DNA of 8,615 bases from Candidatus Falkowiibacteriota bacterium (lineage in GTDB: Bacteria > Patescibacteriota > Patescibacteriia > Patescibacteriales > SZUA-104), in the NCBI GenBank assembly GCA_003231075.1, contig QIIF01000071.1:1-8615 (forward strand), written 5' to 3'. The position numbers and the translations under genes are program-made. The notes under the pieces are model-generated. The model ran no database searches. It was given only the letters and a program-made list of their open reading frames with translations, and was not told where the DNA came from. Below are positions 3,868 through 8,615 of this stretch, piece by piece (the stretch's first letter is position 1; every line of letters starts with the position of its first letter).

Positions 3868-6456
3868 ATGGCAAGAAAAAAAAGGAAATATAGGAGGAAA
3901 AAAGATCCGTTGGATTATATCGCTTTACCCAGCTTGCCCAAGCTGGATTTGGACCCTGACACGAAAAAGGGTATTTTTATTGTGATTATTTTAGCGCTTG
4001 GGCTCATAAGCTTGTTGGGTTTGTTCGGTTTGGCCGGCAGTATGGGTGTTTATTTGTCCAAAGCGATAATATTTTTATTCGGCTGGGGAAAATGGATAGC
4101 GCCTCTTATTTTGCTTCTTTTGGGATTTTTTCTGTTTAACGGCGATAAATATTATGTTAGGGGATCAACCTATGTTGGACTGCTTATGTTTGTTATTTCC
4201 TTTCAGTCGCTTCTGCATTTTTTTATTGACAGTGATAAATGGCAGGCCGTTGTCAGCGCCGGAGAGGGCGGCGGATATATCGGATATTTTTTCGCTACGA
4301 CATTTTTTAAGTTGCTCGGATTTTGGGGCGGGCTGATTGTGATTATCGGGCTTTTGATAATTTCTTTTATGGTGATATTTAACGCGCCGCTGTATAGCTT
4401 AATCGGCTCCGAGAGCGTTTTGGCGCGATTTATTTTTCATCCCATAAAATTTATTTTTAATAAAATGTTCAGGCGCGGAAGCGGCGAGGATGGTGATAAT
4501 GAAGAAGAGGATGAAGAGGAAAAAGAGGAGGAAGAGGAAATCATATCCGAAGCTGAAGTTATGGGGGGCGGTGAAGAAGAGGGCGAGGAACCCTCCGAAG
4601 CTGAAGCTATGGAGGACGGGGAAGTTGAAACCGGATTCACTAAACATGGAATAAGCGATGATGTTCCAGTATTTATGAAAGAATCTTTTAATGAAAAAGG
4701 GCTGGTTAAACAAGAGGATAATAAATTATGGAAGAAAAGCAATGTTAAAATTGATCTGCCCTTAGACTTATTAAATAATAAGATTGGCAAACCGACCAGC
4801 GGAGATATTAAAAATAATATTATTGTAATACAAAACGCGCTGGAGCATTTCGGCATTCCGGTGGAAATGGGAGAAGTGAGCGTGGGCCCGACTGTCACCC
4901 AATATACCTTTAAGCCCCATGAAGGCATAAAACTTTCCCGCATAACGAATTTAAGCAATGATCTGGCGTTGGCATTGGCGGCGCATCCGATACGCATTGA
5001 AGCGCCTATCCCGGGGAAGTCGCTTGTGGGCGTGGAGGTGCCGAATCAAACCAAGGCGATTGTCGGATTGAAAGAAATTTTAACCGACAAGAATTTTAAG
5101 GAAAGAAAAACGAATTTAATGCTGGCGCTGGGCAAAGATGTTTCCGGCAAGGGCTGGCTGTATGATTTATCAAAAATGCCCCACTTGCTTGTCGCCGGCG
5201 CCACCAATTCCGGCAAATCTGTTTGTTTGAATTCAATAATTATCAGTTTATTATATCAAAATAATCCGGATGATTTAAAGTTTATTATGGTTGATCCCAA
5301 GCGGGTGGAATTACCGGTCTATAACGGCATTCCGCATCTTTTAACGCCGGTAATCACCGAAGTGCCAAAAACCATAAACGCCCTGAAATGGTGCTTAAAT
5401 GAAATGGACAGGCGGTTTGAAGTTTTATCAAAAGCGGGTAAAAGAAATATACAATCATATAATTTAAGCGTAAACGGCGGTAAAAAAAATAGTTCCGAAA
5501 AAATGCCTTACATTGTCTTTATAGTTGATGAATTAGCCGATTTAATGGTGGTGGCGGCGAAAGATATTGAAGCTTCCGTTATTCGGCTGGCGCAGATGTC
5601 CAGAGCGGTCGGCATCCATTTGGTTTTGGCAACGCAAAGGCCGAGCGTGGATGTAATCACCGGGTTGATTAAAGCCAATATGCCGGCGCGTATCGCTTTT
5701 TCGGTCGCGTCCGGCACGGACTCAAGAACGATTTTAGATTCATTGGGCGCGGAAAAACTGCTGGGACGCGGAGATATGCTTTTTGTCACGGCGGAATTAT
5801 CCAAACCGAAAAGATTGCAGGGCGCTTTTGTTTCGGAAAACGAAATTAAAAAAATCGTCCGTTACATAAAAGAAAACGGCGGAGAAACCGATTATGTTGA
5901 GGGTGTGACGGAAAGGCAAAAGGTAAGCGGAATCGCCGGAGTCGGCATGGACGGAGGAGGCGGAGACGATGATGAATTGTTGGAAGAAGCCAAAGAATTG
6001 ATAATCAATTCCGGCAAGGCATCGGCTTCATTCTTACAGAGAAGGCTAAGCATCGGCTACGCCCGCGCGGCGCGAATATTGGATATTTTAGAGGAGAGAG
6101 GGATTGTGAGTCCGGCTTCCGGATCCAAGCCCCGCGAGATATTGATAACCAAGGAGCAATATGATAATATGATAACTCAAGGGGTAAGCGGAGTCGCTTT
6201 GCATAGTATGGAGGAAGCGGAAGCGCCGGACAGTTATTTAGGAGATGAAGAGGAAGAAGAGGGCGAGGATGAAGAAGAAACAGAAGAAGACATTAAAGAG
6301 GAACAAAAAAACAAGAAAACAATAAAGCAAGAAAACAAGAGCGACGAAGAAATAGAAGAAGAAAGCGAGGAAGGTGATGAAGGGGTTGAGGGAGGTGAAG
6401 GCGAGGATGTTGAAGATGAAGATGACGATGACGAAGGAAAATATTTTGCGAAGTAA
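3868..6456 (+). CDS. ftsK: DNA translocase FtsK/SpoIIIE family
   Basis: This is an ATP-driven double-stranded DNA pump that clears and aligns chromosome ends at the division septum. I chose the ATG at 3868 (862 residues, start MARKKRKYRRKK). The in-frame TTG at 3826 would read through the leader repeats. There is no Shine-Dalgarno. A basic N-terminus leads to four membrane helices (about 34-60, 65-90, 95-118 and 140-170). A very acidic linker follows at about 205-255. The motor has Walker A GATNSGKS at 444-451, Walker B IVFIVDE ending at D554-E555, and the conserved ATQRPSVDVITG near 588-600. The C-terminal gamma winged helix is at about 700-765 (ASFLQRRLSIGYARAARILD), which in known FtsK reads KOPS/SRS-type DNA signals and contacts Xer recombinase. 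An unusual acidic tail of about 82 residues (from 781) follows gamma, where characterised FtsK proteins normally end. Confidence 0.97.
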   Translation: MARKKRKYRRKKDPLDYIALPSLPKLDLDPDTKKGIFIVIILALGLISLLGLFGLAGSMGVYLSKAIIFLFGWGKWIAPLILLLLGFFLFNGDKYYVRGSTYVGLLMFVISFQSLLHFFIDSDKWQAVVSAGEGGGYIGYFFATTFFKLLGFWGGLIVIIGLLIISFMVIFNAPLYSLIGSESVLARFIFHPIKFIFNKMFRRGSGEDGDNEEEDEEEKEEEEEIISEAEVMGGGEEEGEEPSEAEAMEDGEVETGFTKHGISDDVPVFMKESFNEKGLVKQEDNKLWKKSNVKIDLPLDLLNNKIGKPTSGDIKNNIIVIQNALEHFGIPVEMGEVSVGPTVTQYTFKPHEGIKLSRITNLSNDLALALAAHPIRIEAPIPGKSLVGVEVPNQTKAIVGLKEILTDKNFKERKTNLMLALGKDVSGKGWLYDLSKMPHLLVAGATNSGKSVCLNSIIISLLYQNNPDDLKFIMVDPKRVELPVYNGIPHLLTPVITEVPKTINALKWCLNEMDRRFEVLSKAGKRNIQSYNLSVNGGKKNSSEKMPYIVFIVDELADLMVVAAKDIEASVIRLAQMSRAVGIHLVLATQRPSVDVITGLIKANMPARIAFSVASGTDSRTILDSLGAEKLLGRGDMLFVTAELSKPKRLQGAFVSENEIKKIVRYIKENGGETDYVEGVTERQKVSGIAGVGMDGGGGDDDELLEEAKELIINSGKASASFLQRRLSIGYARAARILDILEERGIVSPASGSKPREILITKEQYDNMITQGVSGVALHSMEEAEAPDSYLGDEEEEEGEDEEETEEDIKEEQKNKKTIKQENKSDEEIEEESEEGDEGVEGGEGEDVEDEDDDDEGKYFAK
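4546..4606 (+). repeat. Internal 48-base duplication in the FtsK acidic linker
   Basis: TCCGAAGCTGAAG occurs at 4546-4558 and again at 4594-4606. The surrounding codons read SEAEVMGGGE and SEAEAMEDGE. The 48-base period equals 16 codons and keeps frame, pointing to a recent tandem duplication in a disordered linker. Confidence 0.7.
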
Positions 6457-6471
6457 AAAATAATAAAATAA

Positions 6472-6522
6472 ATTCGGTGAAATGGCACGATTTTCTAAAT
6501 AGAAATTCTGTCGTGGCTGAAT
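6472..6522. promoter_or_regulatory. Nested inverted repeat upstream of the restriction-type gene
   Basis: TTTCT-AAAT-AGAAA (6492-6505) is nested in CACGA (6486-6490) / TCGTG (6511-6515), with ATTC (6472-6475) and GAAT (6519-6522) outside. It lies between the ftsK stop and the ATG at 6535. A weak promoter can be drawn just before it (TTGCGA 6446-6451, 17 bases, TAAATT 6469-6474), which would put the hairpin in the leader or at the start site. It could be an operator, a leader structure, or a weak ftsK 3' end without a T-run. Confidence 0.4.
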
Positions 6523-6534
6523 AAATAAAACAAT

Positions 6535-7212
6535 ATGAATAATGAGTTATATGAAATAGTAAAAGCATATGCCACCAAATCCCATAAAGAATTATCGTTT
6601 TTATTATTAGATAAGTCTAAAGATCAATTAATAGCTCTTTTTAACAGTTTGATAACTATTTACATAAATGATAAAAACTCATCTCTTCTTAGAGAATATA
6701 TAACAGTTTCTTTAGCAGGATACACCCCAACAAATACTAAAATTGGGTATAATGGTTTTAAGCAATTAACCCAAATTGGCGGAAAAGTTATAGCATGTGA
6801 AGCAAAACCGCAAAATTTAAATTCAGAAGATAATCAAAAAATAAAGAATAGACGCAAATTAAATGGTGGTGGAAATTTCACGGATTACACGCATAAAAGA
6901 TTAGCAAAGGATAAAAAGGAAAGTTTAAACATGCTAACAGCAGGATTTGTGGACGGTGAATTAATCTATGTTTTAGAATTTCCATTTAGTTGTTTGAGTT
7001 TTATAAAGAGGTTAAAAGAGCAACTTAAAAAAAGGTTTCCAAATGGTGATAAGCCGGGTGAATTTTTAAGAAGCGCTAATTTTACATTCGAACATTATAA
7101 AAATTGCAAAGAATTAAAAGTAGTTTACCTAAAAAAAGAAAAATTAGAAAAACACAAAAAACAGCTTACTCAAAAATATTACGATTTTTTAATTAAAAAG
7201 TTAAAAAAATGA
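6535..7212 (+). CDS. Putative type II restriction endonuclease
   Basis: The product has 225 residues. It is inferred to cut double-stranded DNA at the site protected by the methyltransferase whose gene follows and overlaps by 4 bases (ATGA). The assignment rests mainly on this pairing. Residues 85-92 (VIACEAKP) have the beta-strand plus E-x-K look of a PD-(D/E)xK active site, with E89 and K91. The upstream acidic residue is not obvious: the likely position in IGYNGF holds Asn73. A Gly-rich block (NGGGNFTDYTHKRLAKDKK) is followed by LTAGFVDGELIYVLEFPF. The C-terminus is very Lys-rich (KKEKLEKHKKQ). There is no signal peptide or membrane helix. Base composition is much more AT-rich than ftsK or the first gene, with AAA, AAT and TTA codons dominating, as expected for horizontal gain. 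The ATG lacks a Shine-Dalgarno. The recognition site cannot be read from sequence. Confidence 0.65.
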   Translation: MNNELYEIVKAYATKSHKELSFLLLDKSKDQLIALFNSLITIYINDKNSSLLREYITVSLAGYTPTNTKIGYNGFKQLTQIGGKVIACEAKPQNLNSEDNQKIKNRRKLNGGGNFTDYTHKRLAKDKKESLNMLTAGFVDGELIYVLEFPFSCLSFIKRLKEQLKKRFPNGDKPGEFLRSANFTFEHYKNCKELKVVYLKKEKLEKHKKQLTQKYYDFLIKKLKK

Positions 7213-8054
7213 AGCCAAAAGATCAAATAATTAAAGGCGATGCTATTAATATTCTGAAAAAAATAGATAGTGATTTTATTGATTTAGGAATTACTTCTCC
7301 TCCATATAATAAAGGCGGAAAACACAAAGGATGGCTAGTAAAAAATGTTAAATATAACATAGCGAACGATAATATTCCAGAAGAAGTATATCAAGAGCAA
7401 CAAATCAAAGTATTAGATGAGATATTTAGAATAACAAAACCCGGTGGTTCATTTTTTTATAATCACAAAACTAGATGGGTAAGAGGACAAATGATTCATC
7501 CTATGGAGTGGTTGCAAAAAACAAAATGGACAGTAAGGCAAGAGATTATTTGGGACAGAATGATAGCCGCAAATATCAGGGGATGGCGTTTTTGGCAGAT
7601 AGATGAAAGAATATACTGGCTGTATAAACCAATAAATAACAATAAAATCGGTGAAGAATTAAAATCAAAACATGCATTATTAACCTCTATTTGGCGATTT
7701 CCACCTGAAAGAAAAAACGGGCACCCGGCGCCATTTCCATTACTTTTACCAATAAGAATAATTTATTCTGTTTTAAATAATAAAAGTGGAGTGGTGTTAG
7801 ATCCTTATGTTGGTAGCGGAACAACTTGTTTGGCCGCAAAATTATTAGGATCAAATTATATTGGTATAGACATTTCAAGGGAGTATGTAAAAGATGCAGA
7901 GAATAGATTAAAAAATTATTTAAATTATAAAAGAATAGCAGAAGAAGAAATATCAAAGCACATAGTAGAAAAAACATTTGCTGATAGAAAGAAAAATAAT
8001 GGAAACACGGGAAAATTTCGTAAAGGCGTTACAATACAGTCAAAACTTTTATAA
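7209..8054 (+). CDS. DNA methyltransferase (N4-cytosine or N6-adenine), restriction-modification partner
   Basis: The product has 281 residues and transfers a methyl group from S-adenosylmethionine to an exocyclic amino group in DNA. The catalytic motif IV is T29-S-P-P-Y-N34, right after the typical lead-in IKGDAINILKKIDSDFIDL. Motif X-like sequence HPAPFPLLLPIRII precedes the SAM-binding motif I DPYVGSGTT (198-206) and then YIGIDIS. The order catalytic motif first, SAM motif last, is that of the beta class. SPPY is commonest in N4-cytosine enzymes (M.PvuII, M.BamHI), but TSPPYN also occurs in other amino-methylases, so the target base is undecided. Target recognition probably lies in the middle (about 60-170, with WDRMIAANIRGWRFW and ERIYWLYKP). 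It is translationally coupled to the upstream nuclease through ATGA and has no ribosome binding site of its own. It shares the nuclease's AT-rich composition. The length is normal for a small beta-class enzyme and all core motifs look intact. Confidence 0.9.
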   Translation: MKPKDQIIKGDAINILKKIDSDFIDLGITSPPYNKGGKHKGWLVKNVKYNIANDNIPEEVYQEQQIKVLDEIFRITKPGGSFFYNHKTRWVRGQMIHPMEWLQKTKWTVRQEIIWDRMIAANIRGWRFWQIDERIYWLYKPINNNKIGEELKSKHALLTSIWRFPPERKNGHPAPFPLLLPIRIIYSVLNNKSGVVLDPYVGSGTTCLAAKLLGSNYIGIDISREYVKDAENRLKNYLNYKRIAEEEISKHIVEKTFADRKKNNGNTGKFRKGVTIQSKLL

Positions 8055-8615
8055 ATGTTTTTTTGCCAGTTCAAAATGCCAGTAATAAAAAATAAAAATA
8101 CACAGCTTGCTTTGTTTACGGAAAAATGCGCGAAACTGACTGCGCCGATACCGAGGGAATGTTTCGTATTATTCAATCCGTGCCCTCCCCTAAGGCAGAG
8201 CCGTTGAAGCGCTGGCTGGCTAAAGTCGGCCATGAGCGTATGCAGGAGATTGAAAATCCGGAGCTTGCGGCTAAGCGTACGAGAATATTATATAAATTAA
8301 AAGGTTATCCGGAGGACTGGATTGAAAAGCGAATGCGCGGCATTGTTATTCGGGAAGAATTAACCGATGAATGGAAAAAACGCGGAGCCGACACTAATCG
8401 TGATTATGAAATATTAACGGCTGAAATATCACAAGCGGCATTCGGGTTGAAACCAAACGAATATAAGAAGTTAAAAAGTTTAAAAAAAGAAAATTTGCGC
8501 GACCATATGGATGATTTTGAATTAATATTGACTATGCTCGGAGAAAGGACAACAACAGAAATTCATCGCACCAAAAAATTACAAAAAAATAAAAAACTAA
8601 ATAAAAAATATTCAT
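8055..8615 (+). pseudogene. Broken BRO-N domain (phage antirepressor-like) gene, 3'-partial
   Basis: Two frames carry the two halves of one BRO-N protein. From the ATG at 8076 (or 8055) the frame reads KNTQLALFTEK, a typical BRO start, then goes out of frame and stops at 8205-8207. From about 8120 the neighbouring frame reads GKMRETDCADTEGMFRIIQ, then VPSPKAEPLKRWLAKVG, ERMQEIENPELA, then YPEDWIEKRMRGI, ELTDEWKKRG, EILTAEIS and ENLRDHMDDFELILTMLGE, and stays open to the window end. Family members normally have roughly 60-80 residues between these parts, including the W-rich core of the domain. The join at GGAAAAATG is therefore an internal deletion that also shifts frame. A shortened product of at least 163 residues could still start at the ATG at 8126. 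BRO-N proteins are DNA-binding and are common in phages and mobile regions. Here the gene starts directly after the methyltransferase stop. That it is non-functional is inferred. Confidence 0.75.

Noticed and set aside
4437..4997. A 186-codon minus-strand frame opposite ftsK
   Set aside because: It is Ser-rich because it is antisense to the Glu/Asp-rich linker of FtsK. The plus strand carries the conserved protein.
6234..6568. Ser- and Leu-rich minus-strand frames opposite the FtsK tail
   Set aside because: These are antisense readings of GAA/GAG/GAT-rich DNA and have no ribosome binding sites or recognisable content.

Overview
The window looks like chromosomal DNA from a small-genome bacterium of the Candidate Phyla Radiation (Patescibacteria, Parcubacteria-like). 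This is an inference. It rests on a multidomain secreted protein mixing helix-hairpin-helix, lamin-tail and PKD modules, on a four-helix FtsK with long acidic tracts, on AT-rich starts mostly without Shine-Dalgarno sequences, and on many small intergenic palindromes. The standard bacterial code fits: TAA ends most genes, and a TGA inside an ATGA overlap ends the restriction-type gene.

Layout. 1-2262 (+): the 3' part of a large surface protein (HhH, lamin-tail, PKD, lamin-tail, two OB-like segments, C-terminal membrane helix). 2263-2407: two small hairpins and a good promoter. 2408-2845 (+): an unrecognised 145-residue helical protein with its own terminator. 2894-3027: an imperfect 50-base palindrome and a minus-strand terminator. 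3498 down to 3028 (-): a two-gene operon of small unrecognised proteins, each with a strong AGGAGG site. 3499-3867 has no gene: it holds the minus-strand promoter, a perfect palindrome, an extended -10 promoter and a repeat-built hairpin leader. 3868-6456 (+): ftsK. 6535-8054 (+): an AT-rich pair overlapping by 4 bases, a putative type II restriction endonuclease and a DNA methyltransferase. 8055-8615 (+): the remains of a BRO-N (phage antirepressor-like) gene, internally deleted, frameshifted and cut by the window edge.

How it fits together. The 1-2262 protein and FtsK are ordinary host functions (cell envelope; chromosome segregation at division). The restriction-modification pair and the broken BRO gene form an accessory patch downstream of ftsK, differing visibly in base composition.

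The most notable signal is a 32-base perfect palindrome present twice: once between genes (3661-3692) and once inside the first lamin-tail domain (610-641). There it is read in its only open frame and adds about 13 residues relative to the second lamin-tail domain of the same protein. This resembles the logic of the Rickettsia palindromic elements. A second notable signal is the inverted array of AGACAATAG units that fills the predicted 5' leader of ftsK.
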